Below are positions 42,832-57,273 of a stretch of 64,000 nucleotides of DNA, one piece after another. The notes under the pieces are model-generated. The model worked only from the letters and a program-made list of their open reading frames with translations. It was not told the origin of the DNA and did no database searches. How positions within the stretch are numbered: position 1 is the first letter of the stretch; every line of letters begins with the position of its first letter. The position numbers and the translations under genes are program-made. Source of the DNA: Rotaria macrura (lineage: Eukaryota > Rotifera > Eurotatoria > Philodinida > Philodinidae); the NCBI GenBank assembly GCA_900239685.1, contig OENT01000109.1, positions 147,143 to 211,142 on the forward strand, in the 5' to 3' direction.

Positions 42832-43392
42832 TGTGGAACTCACATATGTTTTCGAAGAAAATAGTGAGTGGAAGTTTAAGAGTGAGAATTTTGATGCTCC
42901 CCACCCCCTCCATTACAGACATTGTTCATAGTTACAAACTCCCCCCCCCCCGGTTACAGACGCCCCCTGGTTACAGACGCCCCCCCCCTGGTTACAGACA
43001 CGCCCCCCTGCTTACAGACACCCCCCCCCCGGTTACAGATACCCCCCCTGGTTACAGACGCCGACTCCCCCCACCATTACAGACCATAGCAACCAATTTT
43101 TTAATCCATTACAGACATAGCAACCAGCATTATATTATGGTCTTATATCAGTGCGTTGTTTACCGTTTACTTCCATGCTTATAATAAGAAAAATGTAAAA
43201 TTAAGAAAAATGAACATCGAAATACGGTAACTAACGAGTGAATAGCAACAATGAAAAGAAAATTGGGCGCTCTTTAGAGAAAGACGATGCAAAAAATTCG
43301 TGATATTACATTTTCTGCATTTTCTATTATCATTATGAATCAATAGATATGTGAGTTCCACATTTTAGCCCCAACGGGGCTGCGCTAACTAG
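42832..43392. mobile_element. Helentron-associated (HINE/DINE-like) non-autonomous element
   Basis: A perfect 16-bp inverted pair, TGTGGAACTCACATAT at 42832-42847 and its complement at 43347-43362, brackets a C-rich minisatellite. Four bases beyond the right copy is a perfect stem-loop, AGCCCCAACGGGGCT (43367-43381), followed by GCGCTAACTAG. Subterminal inverted repeats, a central minisatellite, a 3' stem-loop near the end and no clear target duplication are the known plan of Helentron-associated interspersed elements. T residues flank the left end. Exact ends and orientation (3' end to the right) are inferred from the stem-loop. No coding capacity is visible. Confidence 0.5.
42935..43075. 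repeat. C-rich minisatellite with GGTTACAGAC units
   Basis: About seven irregular units of roughly 18-22 bp, each made of a GGTTACAGAC-type segment and a run of 5-11 C. Related ATTACAGAC copies lie just outside on both sides (near 42915, 43075 and 43110), the last two followed by ATAGCAACCA. The tract is far more GC-rich than its surroundings, and the complementary strand has closely spaced G runs that could form G-quadruplexes. Confidence 0.85.
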
Positions 43393-43762
43393 CTTTTTAA
43401 TTAGTATTGCTGCAATCAGTTGATATAATTCTATTGTAGATGTTAGTGTATATGAATATTCTATGTTTTAAATAAATATATTAGAACTCATGATAATTGT
43501 TGAAGACCTTATTGATATTGTTCAATAATGTTTGTAAGCGAAGAAGCGAATTTCTCTTCATAGTTTTTCAATTGTCTCTTCTACGTTTTCAAAGATAATA
43601 ATGTGTATTTATTTTTTGAATCGAATACGATCCATACATATAAATATCATATATAAGGAAAAAGAACGACAAAAAGAACGAAAACTAAATTAAACACAGA
43701 TAACACACATATACAAATAAACAGTCCATTTTGCTGCTGATTTCTTTTTCGCTTCGTATGAC

Positions 43763-45901
<2,139 letters not shown>

Positions 45902-48900
45902 ATGAAAAACTTTATTAATAATCAAACTGTTCGAGCAGAAAGAGATGACGGAAACAATCTGAGTAAAAATAAGCAAGACATAAAAGCTCCTCAAATAGTA
46001 TCATCCAATCCATCTGTCACTCCATCATACTATCATTTAGCTCCTAATGCTTCTACAACAGCAGATTCATATTCTCACACAGCAAATTCCACAGCGGGCT
46101 ATTCACAAACAAGTGCTTATCCTTCATTAACAGAATTCAATCCAGCACAAGAAAGAAAGGTTCTTTCATGAAATTTACTAATCTCTTTTGAGTTTCGATT
46201 GTAATCTCTTTTTTTATTGAATTGTTTAGACCTTACGAGAAAAAACTCAATCATTAGCAACAAATTTACTCGGAAGTATTATTGGAGAAGATACTGCAAT
46301 TTCAGCTACAAATAAAATAAATAGCGTCATTACAAGTGGACGTTGTGTAAGAGTACGTTGAATAGAGAAGCAGAATTTATCAATCAAAAACGAAAATTGA
46401 CAATTGTCTTTCATTAGGATTTTCTACAAAACGGTTCTATTGTTCAACTAATTTCAAAGAGTTCAGGTCATTTGATTCAAGTTGTTATGTCGCATTATGA
46501 TTATCTTGTATTTGATGGAAATGGCACTAATAATGCATTCAATAGTAAGAATTTTCATATTTACATATTCATACGAATGATTTGAACTATTCAACGAATT
46601 CTAATCGTGATTAAGAATAAAGAAAAGATCCCTGTATTGAATATTATTAGATGATGACTTTTAATATACATACGATACCGCTGCACCGTTTGATTGAGTA
46701 ATGTTTTCGAATGTATTTACAGTAGTTAAATTATATTAGTACATATTATCGCGTACGGATCAACAAAAACATGAGCTCTGACAATAACACATGGATTCGT
46801 TTACACTAAGAACTTTAGTAGTTACTTTGGGATAGAATACCTTTATCCATACATTCCATGCTATTTTTTTAATGGAATTTAGCATCTAACTCCATTCTTA
46901 ATATATGTGAAATCATTCTGACAGCATTCTTATCAAAATTTTGTCACACTTGAGTTTCTAATATCGACTAGAAACTGTCGGATGGGATTTAAAGGGATTA
47001 ACATTTTCTTTCTTATATTCATCAACTATTGATTTTCATATCTGAGCACGTAGTCTAATGATGCTTATTCTATTGGTAATTTATCAAATATGACTGATTC
47101 TCAACAATCAACCAAAAGAACAATAATATTTCTGTTGATCTTTCGTCTGTTTCTTTTCCGATATACTTTCACTGTCAATCAAAAACTTATGTTGACTTGT
47201 GGTTAAGCTAGTGCCAACCTATAATTGTTCTGCAACTATTTTAATGTGTACTTGTTTCGATACCTAAACATAGATTATTCGTTATCAAAGTCGTATTGCT
47301 CTTCAACATAGCGGTTGAAATGTTTATGAAGTTACTTATTGAATAAATTCAAGCTAAATCAAGAAATATTTCATCGTACGTTAAATATTTCTCACACAGA
47401 ACTTATCCTAAATTGCCGATATATAATGACCAACGCCTTCCCCTCTGAAAATTTGTAAATAAAATTTGTTTTCTAACCTACGGTGTAACAGTAACTATCG
47501 AAATCTCTAGTCATAGTTCTCTGATGAAGAGAGTATTGGAAAGGAAAAGTTTATTTTTATTAGAAAATGCAATGCCTAAATTACAAACTTTTTATCCCTT
47601 ATATTTTTCTAGAATGAATGTGATTAAGGAGAAAAAGAGGAAAAGAGGAAAAGGCACAAACAATAACATCTCTATACAAATTTTTGGAACTTTCTCAGCG
47701 AGTAACACTGGTTTTTTAAATTTCTATTAAATTTTTTTAATGTCAGAAGATAATGAAAACAAAATAATTTCAATGATGCTATTTTTTGTAGCCTACAAAA
47801 CCCTTTCTAAATTCATGTATTAGACATCAAATTTTCTCCTAGTTTTACTAGGCACAGATTGCTTTTTCTTGAGGAGATCGAGTACTTTGATTTTTCTCAT
47901 AACCTGGCCTTTGTCTAGTTGTAAAAAGTATTAATGGAACTATTTGTTCTCTGAAGTTTGTATAATCTGATAACTTCCGGAGGAATGATGCAAAACAAAA
48001 CTAATTCTTAAATGGTTTCTCTAGATGATGACCAATATTCTCTCAGGCTAGTAGTTTTTGAAAAAAAATTCTTTTTTTACGGAATTTTTAGCTTTCAAAT
48101 ATTTTCGAGTAATGTGTCAAGAACGGAGTCTAAACTATATTGACAAATGCGTTCTACAAAAATATGGCTGATATAAAAGTTGCATGTCAGATGTTTCTCT
48201 TTCTAATAAAACTCAAGTTTTCCCCATTGAGATGTTTCTAAGCAGAGGACAATGACTGGAGTTTTCAACAATTACTGTTGCACCTTAGGTTATCACATTA
48301 ATAATGCAGCATCATAAAATGTTAAATTCGATTCAAACTTATGTGTGTTGTGTTTTAATTTCGTTGACAACACATGTGAACGTCATAATTATATATACAC
48401 ATAACTTGATTACAAAGTGTTATTTTGCAAGTATTAAAATATCAAGTTCTAAGAGACAAAACGTTTCTCTTAAATTTCGCAAGTAAATGGAAAAGCTATG
48501 CATACTTCTATGGCCTACTAATTGAGTCACTTCTTGATGATCAGTTCTCAGTAGGAATGAATCATATCGTGTGTGATTGTTGTCAAAATTTGTTCATAGG
48601 AAATTTAGCCTAAACTAATAAGTAAAAGTAGAGATCTTGAACAATCCTTCATCAATTCAACAAGTTTTCTTTCTCTCAAATAAAACCCATCGCAGCATAT
48701 ATATCAATCATTGTACACAGTGGCATTGACTTTGTAACATATGCATTTTTCGTTTAGCTTATTTCTATGTTGAAGCCAGTGAAAAAGGTCGTGTTCGATT
48801 TCATAACAATCACAATTACTTAGCACATGACGGCAAACAACCATGCGTCAGGCCATTCGTATGTATTGTTTTGTTTTTCCATATGAATCAATTTTGATGT

Positions 48901-49413
48901 GAACATATAGAAAACGGATTTCATTTATTTCTATTCAGCCGTCTGGTGCTAAAAACAATACTAGTGTAGATTTTCGTGTACATGACATACTTGGTACAAG
49001 TGAATTTGTAGCATTCGAATTCTATGCATGTAAAAATCATTTTCTTTCGATTACATCTGATGGCCATCTTAAAACAACGAATATTAAAGACAAAGGTACC
49101 GATGCACAATTTTCAGTTGTACCTATTGTAAGATAATTATCTTATCTTTATGATATATATATATACAATTTGATTTTGACAGGTAAATAATCAACAACCC
49201 ATGTTTCCACATCAAATAAACCCATATCCACAATTCAATATGAATCCATATGGTGGACTTCCACCTAATAGTGCGAATCCGTATATGTCTTCTCAACCTC
49301 CATTGTATTATCAACAACCACTAGCATCTACTTCATCTGTTCCTCCAACATACACACAAGCTATCCCAACTCAACCATCGACATCATCTGGATTATATCC
49401 ACAATTCAGTTGA
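45902..49413 (+). CDS. Predicted beta-trefoil-domain protein with PPxY motifs
   Basis: Six exons, 45902-46159, 46230-46346, 46418-46544, 48758-48858, 48939-49127 and 49183-49413, give 340 residues; all junctions keep frame. Residues 1-86 are polar and Ser/Thr/Tyr-rich. Residues about 125-264 show three similar strand-loop units: GHLIQVV..YDYLVFDG, GRVRFHNNHNYLAHDG and NHFLSITSDGHLKTTN. This pattern resembles beta-trefoil proteins (fascin/FGF type); it is an inference from pattern only. The C-terminus (265-340) is Pro/Tyr/Gln/Asn-rich with two PPxY motifs, PPLY (303-306) and PPTY (318-321), which usually bind WW domains such as those of Nedd4-type ligases. There is no signal peptide or membrane helix, so an intracellular adaptor is plausible. 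The third intron is 2.2 kb with nothing recognisable in it. Exon 1 uses a weak donor (AAG|GTTCTT). Confidence 0.75.
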
Positions 49414-51415
49414 ATGAATACTTTTCGAGAGAATGCACTCAAACGAGCCAACTATAGTATATGCGTCTGAAAGACAAACTGATGAAAATCGATATTATTT
49501 CGAATATATATTTATAATATTATTAAACATGGGTTCACACTATCTATGAAACATGAATTTTGTTTATACATTAAAGTATTCAATTAAAAGATAATGCACA
49601 TCTGAAAAGGAGAGAGTTTTGTTTTAGTATGACGTCGATCATAAATGGGATTTTGCATATACGAATCGATTTGAAGAGGACTAAATTAGAAAATGCGAGT
49701 AAAAACAAATGGAATTTCCGAAATAAAGTCTTCAATGTCTAGACTGATTATTTCTTCAATTCTTATTACTTCGAGTGTTAGACTTGCAATTGTGTATCAA
49801 CAAGATAAAAACTTATTAAAATATTCGAAGCAATATTAGCCCTAAAAATGATGATAACTCACATAACAGCTTTGCAATCCTATAAAATATCATGCTCTTT
49901 TGAGGTTTTCAATGAATTAGAATTTACTGTTAATTTTTGTGACTTCTTGAAAATATACAAAAACAATTGAAGATAATTACGTATATATATATATAGTATG
50001 AGTTCAAGAGAAAACTAGTTTTCAAAATTAGATTCTAATCATCAGGTTGAATCATTTTAAAATCAAAATCTTTCTTAAATGAAAAGTATGATTGGATCGA
50101 CCCTTCTAAATTACAGTAGTTTTGCTGAACTTTGCAACTAATACAATGATTTAATAGATTCTTGAATCGAGTATTAATATGTCAATCGAATATTTTAACA
50201 ACGAATAGATGTGCTTGTGATTTGAACTCTTAAAAGATTATCTTCAAGAAGAGCGCACGTGTGAAGCAAACTTTAATTCATAAGAACTCTACCTATATAA
50301 TACTGTGTGTAGAATCTCGTCATATGAGAGAATAGGAAGACTTAGTTGAGAATATGTCTATATTCTTATATAGATCTTTTTCGAATATATTGTAAAATTT
50401 TGTTGTACTGATGTTATTACATTTGAAGCACTTCAACGATCATTCAAATTTTAGTGAAAAGAAGATCTAAGTCTTATCATAAGATTCATTCTATTACTGT
50501 ATGCACTTTTTTCAATTGTATTGATTGAAAATCGGATAAATCAAAAGGATACAGATCTTTTTCTCTCCGATGAATGCTTTCAAAATCGTTTAGTCTAATA
50601 AATATACATTTACAAGATTAGAATAAATAGTGAAGATCAGTTTTTCAGTAGCTATTTATTTTTGTTAATAACATGTCTTTGATTAACCATACGAATGTGT
50701 ACCAAGACAAGTAAAAATGTTGTTTCTTTTGTATTTATCAAAGACACCGATTGATTTATTGATCTTTCTTCTGCATTTCTACGTAGAAATCACATCATGA
50801 TTTCCCTAATCATTTTAATCATGTGGATTCGTTTTTCAAGATGTTCATCTAAAATTAAAAGAATTTTCATGTCATTGAAGACAGTGAAAAAAATAATGAT
50901 TTCCATTTCTATAGCATTCAGACAACACATTGGACATGTGGTTCTAGTTATCTTAATCATGTCTTTTCTATAGTAATAAAACCTTTAGAATAAACGATGT
51001 ATCTAAAAGGTCGTTTTATTGAAGAAAAACAAAAAATCCAACGGCATTTTTAGACAGGTATAATCGATAGATATCATCTGTCCTATAGATGTTTAGAATT
51101 TGAACAGAAATCCGACGATAGAAAACAATAACTACTCATAGGATTAATAGAAAAAAAACCCAACATTAAAGAACTATTTTTGATGTCATGCAGATATCAA
51201 GTCTAAAATAGATTTTTATTATCTGAGATCACCAAATGTGTATTGGGCATGTCTCTATGATGAACACGATTAGTCGATACACCAAAAAGTCTTGATATCA
51301 CTCGATCTGTAAGAATTCTTACATATATTTTATCTTGTATATGTTGTAATGTTAAGTGTTTTCAGCTGTATCATTTACGTATTATCTTTATTTAAAAAAA
51401 TTCATATTAGACATG
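49414..51415. other. Convergent spacer between the beta-trefoil and tetraspanin genes
   Basis: Two kilobases of AT-rich sequence with a short TA run near 49981-49995. I see no gene and no clear repeat. Confidence 0.5.
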
Positions 51416-54279
51416 TTAAAATTTCTCCTCCTCGTTTTCGGAATGAGTCCCTGCATTGCTGTATATTTTCTTTGTACAATTTCGCTTCACAGTCGATAAA
51501 GTCAAGCGAATATCAAATATTAATAAACAAGTAAGAAACATAGCAATAAATATGATAATACAGATCAATAACATTAATACAGCAGCTGTAACAATTAATT
51601 GTTGAATGATAGGTAAAATCTCATCAAAACATCCATTCACATTAATATATTCTCCTATTTCATTCATATTAATTGTCGCATTTACGGATGGTAAAATGTT
51701 TGCACCTATCAGTTACACAAAGAGTATCAACGAATCGAGATAAACGAAAAGTACAAATCATCATACCACAAGTATAACCTGGAGATTTCACAGGGCGAAT
51801 TTGATCATCCTAAAATATATTAAATAATTTTATTTCTGACAAAGACAACAACGATTGTAAGCCACTATTGTCACGGTTTAAAATAGATATTAGATTTCTT
51901 TTAAAATCAGATGTTGATGAAAGTAGTTGCTCAACGTGTACTATATTTGAATATTTAACCAAAAATATTCTTACATCAATTTGTTCCCTTCTGCAACATG
52001 TAAATGGCACTGAACAAGCATCTAAATATGATTAGTTCATGTCGATATATGCATTAAATAAATAAGCAACAATTATACCAAAACTTTGAAGCATATTGGA
52101 AGGTGTACATTCATAATTTGGATTATAATTCCAATCATTAAATGAATAAACACCTAAATAATCATTCATAAGAAAATTTATGAGTGTCATATAAACGGTA
52201 TCATAAAACTTCAAAATTGTAGTAGTTCAATAACGACTAAGGGTGTATCCACCCAGTATTTATCGATTTTTACCCACGTTTCTTAAAGTTGCTCTCATGC
52301 TAAGGAATGTGGTAAAATTTTGATCAACAAACATACTTATAGAGCAAAAAGTTTTCTACAAAATGAGATGTAGTCGGGATTGATGCAATGTAAGGATCAA
52401 GTTTTATTGCAGTTTTATCAGAAGCCCAAAAGTGGAGATCGAGACTTTCGATCTTGGTCTCGGTTTTAGAGCATTTCAAAGAATTGAAATAAAACTTGAA
52501 GCATAAGTCACACCTGCATCGTTCACCTCTCATTTTGTAGGGGAATGTTTGCTATACAACATCAAGTACTTCAAGAACTTTGCCAACCCTTTGTTTTTAA
52601 AATTAAGAAGTAATTTTTCAAAAAAATGGAAAACCAAATTTTAAGCATCGGTGTATCTCTAATAACGACTTCCTGAATATTTTGTGAGTACGAGAAAAAC
52701 AATAGAATACTTTCATAATAGCTGCCTCTGATGATAGAAACAATACCAAGATCTGAAACGTTCACAAAAAACTGTTTTTGTTGAAGTCAGTTTGCGTGTA
52801 AAGTTTCAAATCGAAAAAGTTAGTCTTCCAGGAAAGTCACATCACTCCTTAACCAACAGATCTTAAAAATGAAATATTTTCATAAAAATAATCTAGATGC
52901 TCAAATTTCTTTCAGATTACTCAGAGCTCTTTGGATACTATCTAATTCAAATAGTTTCAACGGCAAAATCAATTGAACAGTTGCTGACTATCCATGCTGA
53001 GATCACTTCCATTTTTAATTACAGCTTTCATGTACATTAGTTTCTCATAATTTTGATTTTCAAACAACCAAACGCAACTCAATCGTTTATATTTACTTTG
53101 TAATGAGTAATACACTGATAGTAGCTAAACAAAAACGAATTTTTTTACTGTTTGTTGTTAATTTTTCCCAATTTAATGTGAAGATATTTTTTATCTTTCT
53201 ATGTTCGATAGAATGTATAAAAAACAACTTCTACGAATACTAGAAAGTGTTTACGATGAAAATTGATGACGTTTCATCAGTATTGGTAGATGACACTTAC
53301 GGATGTCATCTTTGTTCATGTAATAGTTAACAGAACTAAAGTTATTCTAAGAACGTTGACTTCCTCATCGACGACAGTTCTACTCAGATAACGAAAAGAA
53401 GCTTATACTAAACAAAATAGTGACATAATATGATCTATGATTTGTTTGTTGACTAAAAAAAATCGTATTTGCATACCACAACAGAAATAATTTAAATGAA
53501 GTTTATCGAAAAAAATCGTCCATGCTTTGTCTATATGATAATGTTGTTTCAATCCAATCATCATTGCTTGAGCTATTTTATTTCGAATTTTTCCTCCATA
53601 CGTTAACATAAAGATAGATAATACGACAAAACCAATCGATGTCAAAAATTGACCGATGAGGGATATACGTAGAAGATTTAAATTTTCTCGATTAATACCT
53701 AAGCAACTTATAATGCATAAAATAAAATATAGTAGACCAAATATGCAAAGAATGATTCCAATTAAATTGAATGGATTTATTGATGTTGTATCGTTGTTTT
53801 TTACTTTTGGCATATGATTAATTTTACGCTGTTCAAATAAACTCCATAGACCGATAAAAAATAATATGAAACCTAATCTAATATGAAAGCTTGTTTAAAA
53901 TAAGTTTTTTTTGAATATGAAGGTATACGTCGGCTAGTACTCACAAGCCATTAGTAAACATAACACCAAAAGTAAAATATTTTAATACACCATTTACCCG
54001 ATTAGTTTCTAATTTTAAACACTGAGAATCAAATTGATATTTAGATATTCGATGGGGTTCCGTTCTTGATGTATAACATTGATGAATCGGATCGACTAGC
54101 CAATGCATTCCTGATTTTAACTTGTTTTTACACGTCATATTTTCCACGTTTAAATCAGATTGAGAGAAACTAAGTCTACTATTACTACTACTACTGCGAT
54201 GTAAAGTAGAATAAATTTCTACATTACTAAATTCATGTACAACTGATGATACTGACGATTGTGCTGACAGTGAAGCCAT
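51416..54279 (-). CDS. Tetraspanin with an extended N-terminal tail
   Basis: Four-pass membrane organiser protein. Exons on the minus strand are 54279-53945, 53877-53477, 52153-52079, 52021-51975, 51809-51767 and 51705-51416, giving 396 residues. LKYFTFGVMFTNGLLLGFILF starts the first membrane segment near residue 100; the second (LIGIILCIFGLLYFILC) and third (LIGQFLTSIGFVVLSIF) follow. The large outer loop has the hallmark CCG (244-246) running into VYSFNDW across an intron, then YEC, ACS, CC, YTC and GC cysteines. The fourth segment (LIVTAAVLMLLICIIIFIAM) leads to a short acidic tail. Most tetraspanins have N-terminal tails of only 10-20 residues; here about 100 Ser-rich residues precede the first segment. 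The intron after CCG is 1.3 kb. Partner proteins are unknown. Confidence 0.92.
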
Positions 54280-55737
54280 ATAAATAGATGTATTTCATGA
54301 AGAATGTATCGGCGCCATTCGATACGTAATTATAGTTAGTAAATGAATGAAAACTTATAATGCGTAGAAAATATATTGTAACGTATAAAAAAAAGTCACT
54401 TTTCTACTGCAGCAGAAAAAAGATAAAATTGCTCATTTCTTATAAGAAGAAACAAATTGAATAATAAGACGTTCATGAAAAATGATGACGCATCCACTTT
54501 GTTAATATGATCACTTTTCGAAAAGTATGACATGTGAATGCATCTCAAATAAAATTTTGATATTCAATTACAGTTTGACAAGAGGAACTTTGCATCAGAT
54601 CAACATTTTACAGCAATCGAAGTGATAATATTTACATGGAAGTAGCATAAATACATGTTTCTGAACTCCACCAATTACTGTTCTTTTGATTTTCTTCATA
54701 TCGAAGGTTTAGGAGATGTGTCAAGATTTTAACGAATGAGTAGCAGTCTGATATTCATACATTGATTCTTCGGCGAATATTTCCTGCTCTTATCGATAAT
54801 TTGGATAACGGTAAAAACGTATGGTGAGAAAAGAAGCAAAAGAGATATGTATGATCTATTAAATATTAAGCATGATTCTTTTTATTCTCAAGATAAACAA
54901 ACTTTGTAATAAGTTGAAATGTTCATGCCTTCTTGGTATGAATATTCGTTTAATTATAAACAACTTATCCGTAAAAAGTCAGTCTTAAAGAAACAATACT
55001 GTACAACATGATTGGAAGAACTTATTGCTCAATATGTTACTTATACATAACTTTGTTTCTTGGTCATTACCATACATGCTTCATTTAACTGATAGCCTAC
55101 GCCGACAAATTTCTTGTTTCATTTTCCATGCTCTTCTTTCATTCAATGTTAACTATATAAATTTCCATCTTACTTCGAATAACAATTCCGATTCTGGAAC
55201 TTTCCGTGTTTTCTGAGATTCTCCATCATTATAGAATGAACGAGTGCGCGAAACCAATTACAGATTGAACTAAGAGAAACAAAGCACATGAACCGCTGAA
55301 ACGCACTATTACACGAAAATTATTCAGAAATAGAAGAATGAAAAAATATTTTCGTTGACAAACTAATTTTCTTTTTGCAATATTTTTATCGATTCCTTCT
55401 CTGTTTTCCGTTCAACACTCGAATATCACCGACTATACGATTCACTATAAATAGAACCATAACCACAGATTTTTAAATGGTTAACATCTAGAAACCCGAA
55501 GGCTTTGATTCAAACAAAGAAACATATCGATCATCCAAATATACATCCTACTTGAAACCACATAAATTATTGAATCGTATTGATGATTACAGCCTCATCA
55601 CTAAAGATTTTATTAAGCTGAAGACTACAATGAAAACTTAACTAAACGTTTTTGACGAAGACAAAAGAAACTGTAAATCTAATGCGAGTGAGATACTGAT
55701 TTGGGGGAGATATTTTGAATGACTGATATTTATGAGT
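54280..55737. other. Spacer between tetraspanin and the P450 pair, holding one copy of a 271-bp repeat
   Basis: This includes the tetraspanin promoter side (54280 onward) and, at 55345-55615, a direct repeat also found at 63666-63936. A 192-bp open frame at 55025 has no family resemblance. No gene was recognised. Confidence 0.5.
55345..55615 (+). repeat. 271-bp direct repeat, left copy
   Basis: It aligns without gaps to 63666-63936 at a constant offset of 8321, with about 16 differences counted by eye. It ends 123 bp from the stop codon of the first P450 gene. Inside it, on the plus strand, is a TATAAATAG word and, after TCTAG, a frame open in both copies (from 55492, reading KPEGFDSNKETYRSSKYTSY and on), which may be a relic exon. 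Confidence 0.9.
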
Positions 55738-57273
55738 TTATAAGGGACGTTTACTAATGTTGGCCCATAGTCCATATTTAGGTCGCATTGTAATTTTAAC
55801 ATCGGGCACGATCTTTTGTCCTGGTACCATGTCGAAATTGCATCGTTGTATAAACATAGCTAACATAATCTTGGCTTCGAGTAAGGCAAAGTTTTGTCCG
55901 ATGCAATTACGTGGTCCGGAAGCAAAAGGAAGAAATGCGAACGGATGTGCTAGTTTCGGTTTCAGACCAGTTTTTGGATCACGCATCCAACGCGTATAGT
56001 CAAATTCAAGAGGTCTAGGCCAGAGATCACTGCGACGATGAAGAGAATAACTATTTACAACGACGCTTGAACCTTGTGGTAACCGTATTTTACTTTCCGT
56101 GCCGACAACATGTTCACGTATACATTCACGTGAGAAGAATGGCGCTGGTGGATAAAGTCGAAGTGTCTCATTGATCACTGCTTCACATACAACAAGATCT
56201 GGTAAATGTTCATTTGTGGGCTCGATTCCGTTCGGTAAAATTCGATCGACTTCTTCACGGCAGGCCTGCAGGNCACTCTCGTTATTCATCAGTACATACA
56301 AAGTCCATACCATTAGATTTCCAGTGGTTTCGCTACCAGCCAGTACAAAAGCTAAAGCATGCTCCTGAATCTCTTGATCACTGAACGGCATGCCTTGATC
56401 ATCGACAGCTGAGAGTAATAAATCCAACAAGTCCACACCATCGGATAAACTCGAGGATCGTCCTTGTCGACGATCCACTATAATCTGATTTACGAATTCA
56501 GCTACTATTCGCTTTCCTGATTCAAGCTTATTTTTCCCCCAGAAAGGCAATCGTGATAGGAACGGTATTTGATTGATCATACTCATAGTCCGATATTCGG
56601 TGATGTCTAGTGATTCAGCAAATATTCGACACAAAACATCTTTCGCATGTTCATCTGTTTCGAAATCGGCTCCGAATGCACTCGATGCGATTATTGATAG
56701 TGTCAACGAATTAAATAGAACTTGTAGATCGACTTGTTTCGAATTTTCTACGTTTGATAGCATGGATTGAATAGTCTTGGACGTACGATCAGTAATAATT
56801 GACACCATCGATTTCAGATTATGATGATAGAATGCTGGATTAATCATTCGTCGAGCACGTTCGTGTTCACTACCTTCAGCTACTAGTAAATTATTATACC
56901 CTATTAGAGGCACAAAGGCTCCATTGAAATCCACTGGTTTGATATAATTTGGTGCGTTGTTTCGACTTAGTACATCAGCAAGTATATCTGGGTCATTGAT
57001 GATGAGACGTGTGAGAGGACCGAAGCCAAATATAAATACATGTCCATGCTTCTTATCTAATTCTTCGTAATAAATCATCATCTCGTCAATGTTGCGTCGT
57101 TTCAAAATTGCTGGAATTTGCCCTGCTAAGGGTATAAATGGCTCACCTTTGATTCCTTGTGCACGAAATGCATCATACAGTTTCTTCTGTGGATATATTA
57201 ATTTGACATAAATAATAGCAATCGCACAAACGATAATGAACAAAAAGCTGTATAAAATTATGAGTAGCATCAT
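55738..57273 (-). CDS. Cytochrome P450, intronless (P450-1)
   Basis: Haem-thiolate monooxygenase of 511 residues in a single exon. An N-terminal membrane anchor spans about 3-25. The I-helix AGSETT is at 312-317, the K-helix ETLR at 369-372 and the haem-binding FASGPRNCIG at 450-459 with Cys457 as the iron ligand. One base (56273) is undetermined, leaving residue 334 unknown in a non-catalytic position. It is related to the next gene over the whole length. The C-terminal ~70 residues are almost identical to it at DNA level, while the rest is clearly more diverged. The CYP family and clan (3 or 4) cannot be fixed by eye. Likely roles are xenobiotic or lipid oxidation at the ER. Confidence 0.95.
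   Translation of the reverse strand: MMLLIILYSFLFIIVCAIAIIYVKLIYPQKKLYDAFRAQGIKGEPFIPLAGQIPAILKRRNIDEMMIYYEELDKKHGHVFIFGFGPLTRLIINDPDILADVLSRNNAPNYIKPVDFNGAFVPLIGYNNLLVAEGSEHERARRMINPAFYHHNLKSMVSIITDRTSKTIQSMLSNVENSKQVDLQVLFNSLTLSIIASSAFGADFETDEHAKDVLCRIFAESLDITEYRTMSMINQIPFLSRLPFWGKNKLESGKRIVAEFVNQIIVDRRQGRSSSLSDGVDLLDLLLSAVDDQGMPFSDQEIQEHALAFVLAGSETTGNLMVWTLYVLMNNESXLQACREEVDRILPNGIEPTNEHLPDLVVCEAVINETLRLYPPAPFFSRECIREHVVGTESKIRLPQGSSVVVNSYSLHRRSDLWPRPLEFDYTRWMRDPKTGLKPKLAHPFAFLPFASGPRNCIGQNFALLEAKIMLAMFIQRCNFDMVPGQKIVPDVKITMRPKYGLWANISKRPL

Larger units (their letters stand above)
40908..43762. other. Convergent spacer between the CREB3-like and histone H3.3 genes
   Basis: This contains a TA-rich microsatellite (about 41044-41062), short GTT runs near 41118-41130, AT-rich unique sequence and the Helentron-like element at 42832-43392. 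A perfect 10-bp hairpin, TTCGATCTTT with AAAGATCGAA (42794-42823), lies just left of that element. No protein gene was recognised. Confidence 0.5.

Noticed and set aside
42831-43184. Pro-rich open frame of 117 residues
   Set aside because: It is a translation of the C-rich minisatellite inside the Helentron-like element.
43367-43381. GC-rich stem-loop considered as a histone mRNA 3' stem-loop for H3.3
   Set aside because: The sequence does not match the histone stem-loop consensus, it is ~380 bp past the stop codon, and H3.3 genes normally lack one. It fits the 3' end of the adjacent element better.
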